Part shown: piece by piece, positions 45,329 to 56,037 of the stretch
Layout of the letters: each line of letters opens with the position of its first letter
How positions within the stretch are numbered: position 1 is the stretch's first letter
Assembly (NCBI GenBank): GCA_002897115.2
Contig: BCIH01000002.1
Span: 772,681 to 836,680 of the forward strand
Direction of reading: 5' to 3'
DNA length: 64,000 nucleotides
Source: Prototheca cutis
Taxonomy: Eukaryota > Chlorophyta > Trebouxiophyceae > Chlorellales > Chlorellaceae
Position numbers and translations under genes: made by a program
Notes under the pieces: model-generated
The model's input: the letters and a program-made list of their open reading frames with translations, nothing else
What the model was told of the DNA's origin: nothing
The model's database searches: none

Positions 45329-48300
45329 TTAACCGGTGTTTTGCATGCCGGCGGCGATGCCCTTCATGGTGATGACGAGGGTGTCCTCCACGGCCCCCAG
45401 GAAGGGCTCCTTTTCCGGGTCGCGGCTCATGAGCGCCCGCGCGGCTGGGTCGGGGGTGTAGGCCCTTTCCTCGNCGACCTGCTTGCCGGCCTCGATGTCG
45501 CGGATGGTGCGGAGGCAGTAGACCTGGAGGATGTTCAGGGGCGCGACGTACGGGGCGCGGAGCTGAAGCTTTTGCTGCAGGAAGGCCGTCGAGGAGCTGC
45601 TCAACAGGCCCTTGTGCTTCATGATCTTGAGCACGAGCTCCTCAGACTCAAACAGCGCCTGGATGAGCTCGTCGCCCAGCCCGTGCAGGCCCGGNTCGAC
45701 CAGCTGGCGCAGGTACATGCGGACGATGGGNGGGTCGGCCTTGGCAAACACCATCTCCAGCATGTCCAGCGTGACGCGGAAGAACATCCAGTTCTCATAC
45801 ATGTCCTGCAGCATGTCGAGCCGGCCGGCCTCGATCTGGGCACGCAGCGCCGGGGCAATGCCCAGCCACACGGGCAAGTGGAACCGAATCTGGGTCCAGG
45901 CAAAGATCCAGGGAATGGCACGCAGCGTGTCGATCGACCCGTGCGCGCGGCGCTTGGCGGGCCGCGACCCGATGTTCATGCGGCCCAGTTCGTTCACAGG
46001 CGTCAGCGTCTGGAAAAATTCGATGAAACGGGAGTCGCGGCGCACAAACGCGCGGTACGCGTCGCACGACGCCGAGCTCATCTCGGCCATCGCCGTGCGC
46101 CACTCGGGCTTGGGCTCGGGCATGGGGGCCAGCGTCGCTTCCAGCACCGCAGATGTGTACAGATCCATCGTACGGAACGCAATCTCCTTTTCACCAAACT
46201 GCTGCTCCATGACCTCACCCTACAAGGAAGGGGGGATTTGGTTTGTTGTTGGAGAGGTGTTGGGTTATAGGGCCTTTGTCCAACGGACTCGGGGCATCAC
46301 CCCCTCACACACAAGCACACCAAATTACTTGGACGGTGACGCGGAGGGTGCCGTCGATGGTCTTGGGGGGCTGGGAGAGGATGGCCAGGTGCGCGGGCCC
46401 ACCGCCGCGGCCGACCGTGCCGCCGCGGCCGTGGAAGAGCGTGAGGTGGACGTTGTACTTTGCCGCCACCGTGGCCAGGCGTTCCTGGACCTCGTAGAGC
46501 CCCCACGCTGCGGCCAGTCGTCCCGCGTCCTTCCCCGAATCCGAGTAGCCGATCATGCACTCCTGCTGGCCCTTGATGTGGGCATGGTACCACTCGTTGC
46601 TGAACAGCTGCGTCATCGCCGTCTCGGCATACTCCAAGTCGTCCAGCGTCTCGAACAGCGGGACCACACGCAGCGCGTCACGCACGCCGCACTCCTTTTG
46701 CAGCAGCAACACCGCCAGCACGTCTGAAGCGGTGTGGGCCATGGAGATGATGTAAGCGCCCATGGAATCCGCCGGCAGCGTCGCGAGCATGCGGAAGGTC
46801 GAGATGACGTCCTCCACCTCCTCGTTCATGGGCAGGTCGGGCGGCAGCAATGGCCGGCGCTCGCCCAGTTCCTTGAGCAAAAACTCGGTCCGCTTGTCCT
46901 CGTCCCACTCCAGGAACGACCCGAGGCCCAGNTAGGTGGTGATCGCGTCGATCGCGGCAGCGTGCTTGGTGGATTCCTGGCGGATGTCCAGCTGGCACAG
47001 GTGCAGGCCAAACACCTGGGTCTGGCGGATGACGTCGGTGAGCAGACTGTTGGCGATGGCCTCATCCTTGGTGGCCATCAGCGAGCCGTAGCACAGCATC
47101 AGCGGGGCCACAACCTCGGCCGCGTCGGTGTATGCCCTCGGCTCGTTCTCGAGTGCTTCCTTGACGTTCAAGTGCGGGTGCGTGATCAAGTACCGCAGCA
47201 GGCCGGTCGTGGCCTGCAGCCGCTCGCGGACCTCCGACAGCACGACGCGGAAGGGTTCGCGTGCGCTGCCGAACTCCGTCTCGTACGACTCCTTCAGGCT
47301 CCGCGCGTGCGCGCCGTCGTGCGCGCGCTCGGCCAAGATGGCCTCGGCCGCGGCGTGGAGCTCGTCGCTGGCGCGCCAGACCGACAGCTCGTACACCAGG
47401 CGNGAGACTTCGTCGGTGAGCAGCTTCGAGGCGGCCAGGCGCGCGCCCAGAACCACGTCCCGTGTGGTCCCCGCAGTGACAAACGGGTTGCCGTCCCGAT
47501 CGCCGCCCATCCACGCACCGAAATTGAACAGCCGCGTCTCCAACGGCAACGGCGGCTGCCCGATGTTCCTGAGCGCCGTGTCGATGCGCCTCAAGAACAC
47601 GGGCAGGCCGTGGTAAATGGTGTCCTGGAAGTAGCTCAGGCCCTGGCGCGACTCGTCCTGGGGGGAAGGCTTTTTGCGCCGAATCTCGTCCGTGCGCCAG
47701 GCGGCCTGGATCTGCGACTTGATCTCCTCCAGGCACTCCAGCCGCTCGTACGGCGTCATCCGCGTGTTGTGCAGCGCATCCATCTCCCCGCGAATCTTCT
47801 GGTACTTTTTCAGCAGCGACTGGCGGATAGCCTGTTTTTGAGTTTGCGTAGGGTTTTTTTTTGGGGGGGGGGGGCGCTTAGCACGGGCTTTTGCTTGGGC
47901 GCTCATTCGTGCATGTGCATGCGTTTGCTTTCCACAGGCAGAAAAACTCGATCGCAAAACATTACCTGGGTGGGGTGCGCGGTGAAGACGATGTCGACCT
48001 TTTGGCGACACAGCGCCTCATAAATCTGCTTGGGGTCCATGCCGAGCTCGTTGACCAGGCGCTGCAGCGACTTGTTCGTGGTGCGCGTGCTCTGCTCCAC
48101 CTCGCCCAGCCGGGCCGCCTTTTCCACGCGTGCAGTCACAATCTCCTCCGTCAGGTTGTGCAAGTTGAGCAGCTGGCTGAACGCGCTGGCAACCTGTCGT
48201 GCGTGGGTGGTGGGGGTGGGTGGGCGGGGACCGGTGGGTCGGGGTAGTACTTGCTCAGAGAGACAAGAGCGTGCATGTCTTTTCTTCATTCACTCTCTTC

Positions 48301-48965
48301 CACGTTGTTCATCTTCGATTCTCCGTCATCATGGAGAAAGATAGCACACGTAAAAGTGATTTCATCTCAGGATCAGCGGTGACATCCATCCCATGGCGAC
48401 ACGTCCCCGGCCGTCGGCACCTCTCAAAACCCTCTCAAAACCCTCCAGCCAGGTCCCCAGCAACCAAACGACTCGATGACGCACCAGAATGTGTTCATCG
48501 GGCTTGAGTGTCTCCAGACGCTTGACCAGCATGTCAAAATCCTCCTGACTCTCCGACATGCACCATGCCTGCAAGGAGGATGTTCAGCAAGACAGGCGGT
48601 GGATTACCCAATGCCCTCAGGGACAGGCAAGTCTGGCATGCCTGGCAACCTCCAGAACACGCCATCATGTGCGTGATACAATGGGAACAAAACCGATAGC
48701 ACGGTCGGTCGGGGCCCAGCAGCTGGCCCCCGGTGGAGACTCGCCCTCCGATTCACACGTGGACCGGGGCGTGCAGGGCAGCAGCTTCGACCCTGCGCCC
48801 CCATACCCGCACCTGAGCCAGGGCGAAGATGACGTCGACCTTGTTGGCCAGCTGGGGATGATGGTGCCGGAACACGCTCAGGAAGGTCTGACGAAGCAGG
48901 TCGTCATCCTCCTTGAGCAGCGCCTGGTTCACCTCCAGGGCGTAGGCGGAGACCCCAGTAGACAT
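45329..48965 (-). CDS. PPC: Phosphoenolpyruvate carboxylase, plant type
   Basis: Five exons (48965-48813, 48568-48485, 48193-47966, 47831-46329, 46219-45329) in phase give 952 residues, the plant-type length. Catalytic signatures are complete: [11 protein letters not shown] with the essential His, [31 protein letters not shown], and the mobile loop [20 protein letters not shown]. The C-terminus is QNTG, the invariant end of plant-type PEPC. The enzyme adds bicarbonate to phosphoenolpyruvate to give oxaloacetate in the cytosol, feeding amino acid synthesis and carbon concentration. The N-terminus ([20 protein letters not shown]) lacks the Ser phosphorylation motif of land-plant enzymes, as is usual for algal forms. 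It diverges from SEH1. Confidence 0.96.
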
Positions 48966-49583
48966 CGTGCCGGGGTCTGGGGTTTTCAAGGGCTGCTCGT
49001 TCGCGCCTCTGAGCTCGCTCTCACGAATTACACAATACGGTACCGGTTCGACGATGGATCCGATAGCAGATCGAGCCTGGGACGGCAGTCCTCTCACCAG
49101 CCAGCGATTGGGTTTCACGCTGCTGCAGCGACACCCCGTCGGCTGGTGTTAGGGCTTTGATCCGTGGGCCGCTCGAGCCTGTCTCACAGCCAACAGCGAC
49201 TGCTTGGGTGATTCAATGTTTACAACAGTATGGAATAATTGGGTTGAGAGCTGCTCCTTTTGGCGTGGGAAGGTGGAACGGAGTGAGCTCAGCGAGGAAA
49301 GGCACGGNCGGGCATCTTTTCGACCCGCCCGCCCGAAATTCGAGACGGCGCCCTGCCTCCCCCGTCTGACATTTGCTCGGTCTCTTCTCCGCAAATGTCT
49401 TGCTTCCAATGCAATGCAGGGCCCTTCCTGACCTAGACATACATATGCATAATGCCTACTCATACATAGAATTTATTTCGCGCAAGGAGCGGCGCGCTGT
49501 GGAGCGCAGGCGGTGATCCAGACCGGCCTAGTGGGCGATCGCTTGTGCAGGGCCACCGTGGCCCACCGGGGAGGAGGCCCGGC
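48966..49583. promoter_or_regulatory. Bidirectional upstream region, PEPC and SEH1
   Basis: About 620 bases between divergent start codons. The stretch 49440-49485 is A/T-rich (ACATACATATGCATAATGC), a possible core promoter for SEH1. No gene is seen. Confidence 0.45.
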
Positions 49584-51211
49584 ATGACGACGCGTGTTCT
49601 GACTAGCCCGTTGGAAAGCGCGGCTATTGATGCTGCGTACAATTGGACCAACACGCTGCTGGCGGTGCAGCATGGCGACAGAATAGCTGTGCACTGGAGG
49701 GAGGAGCCCAGTGCCAGGTTCCGGCCCCTGGCCAGCCTACCCCTGGCGTCCCAGCACCGCGATGTGTGCTGCCTGGCATGGTCACGGCCCGCCGAGGGCA
49801 ATGTATTGGCCGCAGCAACCAGCGACGGTGCCCTGCTCCTGTGGGAGGGCCCCGCCGACCCAGGCGCGGCCGCCAACGACTGGCGCCCCCTGCCCACCCT
49901 GCANTGCGGCCGATCATGGGTCAGGCAGGTCACTTTCCAGCCCCGAATGCAGCCCTGCATGCTCACTGCTATTGCAGATATCGTGCAGAACGACGGCCGT
50001 TCTGGTAATCAAGCAGCCGCAGCGACCGTGCAGCAGCAGCGGATGACGAGCACGCTGGCTGCGGTCTGTGACGATGGATTTATCAGGTGATTTATGTGGA
50101 CATTCGTTCTGAAGTGGCTTGTTCTCTAATCAGGGCAGATATTTCTTGCTGGTGCACGTACTGGCTTGTTCATTAAGACCCCCAAACGATTTCGGCCGTC
50201 ATCGGCCAGAAATTTAAGAGCACATCATTGTTGTCACCACAACAGCCACTGACAACCCCCCCCCCCCCCCCAAACACACACGCACACATGCAAACCCCTG
50301 GCGCATAGGTTTTTCGAGCGGCGGTGGAGCCCACGGGCGGCTTCCGGGTCAGACGGCGATTCTGATGCCGAGGGCGACATTGTCTGCTCCGCATCCCAGA
50401 GCTGGACGGCGTGGGAGCTGACAGATACGCTGCTGGTGCCTCCGGGCCTGGGCCCGGCGCGGTGCCTGGGCTGGCGGAGTCCCGACGACGATGCCGTCAG
50501 TGGCGTGCAGCTGCCGCCCATGTTTGCGCTGGGGACGGCAAAGGGTCGCGCCAGCATCTGGCGCTGGTGCAGCGCTGAGCGCACGTGGGTCAAGTCCTGT
50601 GACTTGGCGTTAGAGTCTACCGGTCTGGGGACAAAAGAAGGGGTAGGAGGGGGTGTTGGTTTGTGTGTGAGAGGTGGACATTTGTTGGCATGCTACAGTA
50701 CCTGTCTTCCTTCCATGAGCAGAAGAGCCGGCTGGCAGTGCTGGGACATTCGCATGCCATTGCTCATGCACAACCTTTTTTGTGCTCCTACAATGTCCAC
50801 AAGAAGACCCGGGCCCCCCCCCCNNNNNNNNNNNNNNNNNNNNNNNNNNNNNNAAAAAAAAACAAAAACAAAAACAAAAAACAGGTGTCGTGCGTGGCCT
50901 GGGCCCCTGTGCTGGGTCGGTCCCAGGAAACGGTGGCCGTCGCAGTCGGATCGAGCGTCACGCTGTGCACGCTGCGCGGGGTTGTGGACGCGCTGCAAGC
51001 CGAGTGTGGCGTGGTGCTACCCCAGCGGGCGCCCATCTGGCAGCTGGAGTGGAACCTGCTGGGAAGCTGGCTGGCTGTGAGCACCGAGGTCGGACAGGTG
51101 GCACTGTGGCGGCCCGACTTTTCTGGCGAGTGGCTGCTCTGCAACACCATCGATGGCGACCAGCCATCTTCTGCTGGTGCTGCTGGCATGGAGGATACCG
51201 ANATGAGCTAA
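49584..51211 (+). CDS. SEH1: Nucleoporin SEH1-like WD40 protein
   Basis: Exons 49584-50086, 50309-50642 and 50885-51211 join in phase into 387 residues. WD-type blades include RDVCCLAWSRPAEG, ATSDGALLLWEGP and SWVRQVTFQP. The C-terminal part has SCVAWAPVLGR, VAVAVGSSVTL, IWQLEWNLLGSWLAVSTEVG and QVALWRPDFSGEWLLCNTI, the last two blocks being typical of SEH1/SEC13. SEH1 is in the Nup107-160 complex of the nuclear pore and in the SEA/GATOR2 complex. The second intron holds a 30-N gap (50824-50853) next to C and A runs, so a small exon could be missing; the donor at 50643 was chosen because it fits phase 0. One N lies in the stop-proximal codons. Confidence 0.82.
50824..50853. other. 30-N sequence gap inside a SEH1 intron
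   Basis: Thirty Ns between a short C run and an A-rich run (A9 then CAAAAAC units). It looks like a low-quality homopolymer stretch that was masked, similar to the larger gap at 25340. Confidence 0.95.
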
Positions 51212-51327
51212 CCAGCTGTTTCCATCAGAGGCTGTGTTGGCTGGCTGAAAGAAGAGACCCCCCCCCAACAAACCCCAAGCTCTGCACGCTGGTTGTTGAC
51301 TTCTTTCAGTGCATAGGTTTTTCTCTA

Positions 51328-52274
51328 TTATTTGCTGAGCAGTTCATAGTCCACGGGCAGGGTCCATGGGCCAAATGTCTGTGACCGCGAGTAGAGCCTT
51401 CCCACGAGCGGCATGACGTTCCAGGTGACGGTGACATTAAACTCGGTGCCTCGTAGCGCGGTACCTTGGTCCGTCAGCGCGTAGGGGTACTGCTGCCGCA
51501 AGTGCGGAATGCGCACCTTGGCCTCGTCCTGTTCTTTTAAAGTGTCGTGGCGGTAGTGTGTTGTTGGTGGACAAGTGGTGTGGGTGGGTGGTGGGGATCC
51601 AGGTGAGTGCGTTGGGGTGAGCCCAGGAGAACAAAAGGGCCTCGTTGGCCCAAACCTACCCAAGGGCCACCCACCCAGTCAGCCCGTACGTCGTCCACTC
51701 AACCCAAACCCGCCGATTACCTTGCTCAGGAGGATTTGGCTCCACAGAATCATGTCGTTCCGCTCGTTCTTGCGTGTCTCAAACTGGGCACTGACATAGG
51801 CAAAGATCTGCTTGGTGTTCCATGTGAACTCCGTCGTCAAGTCCATGTCCAGATGAAGCACAATGTATGCCTGTGTGGTGGGAGCCGTCGTGTGTAAGGT
51901 TCGACAGTCTGATGCATTATGATCAGCAGCAGCACTCGTCTGCACGGCCACACCAACGCCTGCCCTGCTCTCCAGCTGGAAGCGCGGCATGCAACCCGGC
52001 CGCCGACGCACCCTGTCGTGTCCATACTCCCTTTGGAGCCCATCCAGTCCCAGGTATTTGCAGGAGACGGCTGGGTGCGCCGCATGCAAGTAGTCTGCGC
52101 TGGAGGTTGTGATACGGCGCGTGTGATCAACAGTCTGGATGCTTGATCACGCCACGAGCTGCAATGGTGCAGGTGCCCACACTCACCGCTCAGGGTCGCC
52201 AGGACACATAGCACTGCCAGGACGATGCTGGCAAATGTGCCCAGTGCATTGGCTCTGGATGTGAGAGAGTGCAT
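51328..52274 (-). CDS. SPCS3: Signal peptidase complex subunit 3 (SPC22/23)
   Basis: Four exons (52274-52187, 52094-52012, 51870-51721, 51528-51328) in phase give 173 residues, matching the family. The start MHSLTSRANALGTFA and the single transmembrane helix (SIVLAVLCVLATL) are typical, followed by a lumenal domain with LHLDMDLTTEFTWNTKQIF, YVSAQFETRKNERNDMILW and RGTEFNVTVTWNVMPLVG. The C-terminus FGPWTLPVDYELLSK is close to plant and animal forms. SPC22/23 is a type II ER membrane protein essential for signal-peptide cleavage. Its 3' end lies 116 bases from that of SEH1, tail to tail. Confidence 0.92.
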
Positions 52275-52712
52275 TGCTCAGACGCGCTTTGCACGGCGCG
52301 CCAATGCGCGGGAGGACACGCAAAGATCGGCCTCTCGGGCTTGCGGCAGCCTTGCACCAGGAGATGGGGATTGCGAACGACAGAACTCAGCGCATATCGA
52401 ACAAGGTATTACTCGAGTATTGTGACGTATCACAGCGTGTCTAAATATATCCTTTTCAGAACTGAAACAGAGGCGAAGAGTGCTGTTCATTCATGTTTCC
52501 TCCTGTGGGACTGAATTCTCCCTCGACAGAACTTGAGAAATGTGTCGACGGTGGTGGTGGCAGGATCCCAGACAACCAACTGCATTGAGGGCCTCCGAAC
52601 CTTTTGCCCCTCGAATTCGCAGTCTTTACAACCGTCATCTCCTCAAAATACATCAACATGGCAGTACTGTTCTGGGGATCACATGGTGGAGCGGCTTATC
52701 AGAGTTTCGTCA
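52275..52712. other. Spacer upstream of SPC22/23
   Basis: About 440 bases between the SPC22/23 start and the 3' end of the JmjC gene, both on minus. A/T-rich near 52425-52470. No gene is seen. Confidence 0.45.
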
Positions 52713-53371
52713 TCAGATCAGGAAGCGATTGAGGTGGTGACGGCGGCCCATGCCCCAGGGTCCCGCGTAGAGGATTTGCCTTGGCAACACCGATGTCGTC
52801 CTCTGTCGCTTTGTGGAAATAACAGGGATCTCCTCATTTGGGCACTGGGTGTCATTGTCAGCCGCCCGGTCCTCAGGCCTGCTGGGTTCTGGCACTTGAA
52901 GAGCCTTGGAGACCTGCTGCCGCTCCCATTCCTTCCACAGCACTGGCCAGTACTCACACCTGCCGGACTCATGTAATAGTTGTGGCAAATGATTCAGACC
53001 CTCTCAGAGGCTGAGTGGTAATGGAACTTCCTTGCAGACTTGTCCAGTAGCAGTCACGATCAACAACTCTTTGGCCCAATGGCAACGCACCTGTACGGCT
53101 TGAGGAAGCCTCGCCTCGGGTCGAGGTTGTCGGGTGGGTGGAACCAGTAATTGAGGGCGGCATGCCTGGCTGGCATGCTGACATCAGCGCCTGCACCCTG
53201 GCTGGTGACTTCATGCCACCAGCCGGCAGGGAGATAGAGTACTTGGCCCTCGGCCACCTCCACCACCAGTGCAGAGCTGGCACCCTGTCACCATGGGGAG
53301 ACCGTGGGAGTGGGTTGTACCATGATGAGCATCCAGAATGATCAAAGAGACATCTCATTGTCCCTTGCATT

Positions 53372-53446
<75 letters not shown>

Positions 53447-55468
53447 CCCCCCCCCCCCCCAAAAAAAAAAAAAGAAAAAAAGAAAAGGAAAAGTCTGCTC
53501 ACGGGAAACTTGGGAAACCGACGGTGCACCTCAGCCTCTGGCAGGCCCAGATCAATCTTGCTAAAGCTTGGGGGCGTCTCCTCGTCGGCGGCATCTGCAC
53601 ACAGTGGGGTGCCAGGACAATCGCCTCACATACTCACAGACCGCCTGCCGTTTGAGACCTCTCCAGCCGCTTCCTCACTTTCAGCAGTGGCAACGCAGCA
53701 ACCCAACTCACCTCCTGACGCTTCCAGGGCATCAAAGTCGTCCCAGCAGGCGCCATCGCCATCGATTGCACGATCCAGCACCTCATCAAATTTGCGATTG
53801 GCGGCATCAACTCTTTGTTGAGCCCCCTGCAGAACCATTGGTGGTGGTGGTAGTGTGGGATGTCATGGGCTTGACATCAGTTGCTCTTGTCGGGCCGTGA
53901 CCAGTACCAGATGAAATGAAGGGGCTGATCCGAATCTTTTTGTAGAGTCCTTGGTTGGCACCGCCGGTAACTGATCGGTCTGTCCCAGACACAATGTGNA
54001 TGCTGCAAGGTCACCCACTGTCCCCAAACAATAATAAACTCGCCGGCACGCCAGCGGCAAGGTCCGCCTCGGCCTCGCCAAGCTCTTGCTCGATGGTCCT
54101 GCGCTCCTTCCACTGCGCCACCACATCCAGGTCGGTGCCATCGGCCCCAATGTTGCCCTGTGCATATGCATTTGCATATTTGGTTTAAGAAAGAATGGCT
54201 TGCCAGATGAAAAGAAGAAAGTCGTGCAGATTGCCGACCGCCTTCATGTCGTCTCTCTTCCATCCTCCCTTCCCCCTCAGCCCCATGTCCTCCACCCCGA
54301 CACCAACAAGCACACCTGTCCCTCGTAGACGATGCGACCATTGGGGTGGAGTGTGCGTAGCCGGCCGTGCGGGTACATGCGTGGGGCAAGGCCCGGTGGC
54401 CACAGGCGGAAACGTTTGCGGCCACGCAGGACGACGTAGAGATTGTCGTGGTAGTCATGGTGCAGGCCTGATGATGTGCCGGCCCTGGAGCATCCTATCC
54501 ACAGGTTGATGGCCGTGGGCACCAGCATACCAGCAAATGCGGGCTGCCGGGGGAAATCGGCCATGATTGACGTGAGAGGTGGGCCCACCAGCATGGATGT
54601 CCCGTCCTCGGTTTGCGGGATCTGAAGGGAGCAGAGGGTTCGCTCGGTGTGNGAGGTGAGGTCTGGCTCTCTGACACCACATCTGCCTGTCATCAGGTAA
54701 GACGTAGCGCAAGCCCGCCAGCCAGCAGGTGCTGCGGCAAGGAACCATGTGCAGCCGCCGGGGTTCCTGCCGCCGTAGCTGTCCTCGGCCCCAAGCAGGA
54801 ACTGGAACTGAAAGCACGCCAAGCCCCCCCCCCCCCCCCCAAACTCTAGCTACTTTTTGGGTGCTCATGTAGAGGCTGGCATCCCCGGCAGCATTCCGCC
54901 GCAAAAACTGCTCAAACGTCATTTCCTGCTTGATGCCATGCCCAAAGGCGCGTGGGGCAGCACTCTCGGCCACTTCCACCTGCACCTTTTCTGCACCCTG
55001 TGCGCATGTATGTGGACATGAGGATTCATTTTCGCAGAGTGGAAACGAAGGGAGCAGCGCAACAAGACAAGGCCCCTCATTGGGTCCAAACCAACGACCA
55101 CCCCCTGCCCCTCACCGCATGCTGTATCAAGTATTCATCGGTCCATCTGTCGGCATGCCACGATGCATCAGGGAACGGCCCAGTGAACAGCCCCTGCGGG
55201 CGGTTGTAGTGGGGGGAAGCCTGAGTTACACCACTGTACTCACCCTCTTGGCAAGCAGGCCCACCAAACAACACAGGATCTCTCCATCCAGGATCTTGTG
55301 CCCCATTCCATGGCGTATCACGCGTCTATTACGTACAGGTTGTCGGGGAGCAACGTAGGATGTCCAGAACGACTCGGGACTGATGTCCTTCAACGCCACC
55401 GGCCTCACAGGACCGCCGTCCCGACTGCCTGCTGAGCCATGCCCACTGTTACCACGCGAGCGCGTCAT
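52713..55468 (-). CDS. JmjC / cupin-8 domain protein
   Basis: Nine exons (55468-55337, 55193-55116, 54997-54854, 54621-54316, 54157-54050, 53826-53712, 53594-53503, 53284-53091, 52959-52713) are in phase and give 471 residues. Order: SPESFWTSYVAPRQP, DEYLIQHAG, MTFEQFLRRN, LVGPPLTSIMADFP, then the Fe(II) ligands in SGLHHDYHDNLYVVLRGRKR (H-x-D) and, after a long acidic insert, LYLPAGWWHEV (distal His). LNYWFHPPD and WPVLWKEWERQ follow. The cupin-8 layout is that of JmjC-only 2-oxoglutarate oxygenases (JMJD5/TYW5-like hydroxylases), so the substrate could be protein or RNA. The insert between the two metal-binding halves spans about 90 residues. The exon 5 donor is ambiguous (GTGCCG, or GC-AG six bases on). 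Confidence 0.82.
53373..53473. repeat. (CA)n microsatellite followed by C and A runs
   Basis: About 36 CA units (53373-53444), then 17 Cs (to 53460) and an A run (to 53473), all inside the JmjC intron between exons 7 and 8. On the gene's own strand this reads T-run, G-run, (TG)n. Confidence 0.97.
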
Positions 55469-56037
55469 GTCGTCTTGCCCCGGTAACGGACAGGGCACTT
55501 ACTAATCAAAACATGCTATACACATTTACACTGTCATCTGCATGAGTCTCCGATTGCATGGGCGATCTCTTTCATTTCGGGCATGCATGCCCGGTGACGT
55601 GCCGACTGTCAAGGCCAGGTGAGCCCCAGCCCGAACCCCAAACCCCTCTCACGCTGCCTGCCTGCCATCTTGATAATGTTGGAGATGCGTTACAACAATG
55701 TACGAGTATGGGACACTCCTCATGCCAAAAGTGTGGACGACGACGCTCTTGACACGACGGACTGCATCCCTGACTGGTTGCCAAGCGACTGTTGGGGGTT
55801 CTTCGTCNGGGGGCGGGGCGTCTGCCCGCCACAGGGCGTAGGTGTTTGCAGGCAGGCTTTTCTCAACCGCGGCCGCCCACCTGAGTGTGGGAGGAGCCTG
55901 TGAGGCCGCGGTGCAAGGGCTCTGTTGCGTCAGGACCCCGGGGGGGCAGGTGGAGGGCAATGGTGGCGGGGCCAACTCCATGATGGTGGTGAGTGGTGCG
56001 GGAGCTCGTACTCCTTCGCCCCAAGCCCTCAGACTGT
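55469..56037. other. Spacer upstream of JmjC gene and 3' of translocase
   Basis: About 570 bases. The minus-strand frame at 55870-55649 (for example TVAWQPVRDAVRRVKSVVVH) and a plus-strand frame over the same bases both look mildly protein-like, so neither is called. The rest should be 3' untranslated region and promoter. Confidence 0.4.

Noticed and set aside
46734..48023. Plus-strand open frame of 429 codons opposite PEPC
   Set aside because: Antisense shadow of PEPC; no recognisable domain.
55649..55870. Minus-strand frame downstream of the ATP/ADP translocase
   Set aside because: Mildly protein-like, but the opposite strand is equally so, no acceptor or start joins it to a gene, and it contains an N.
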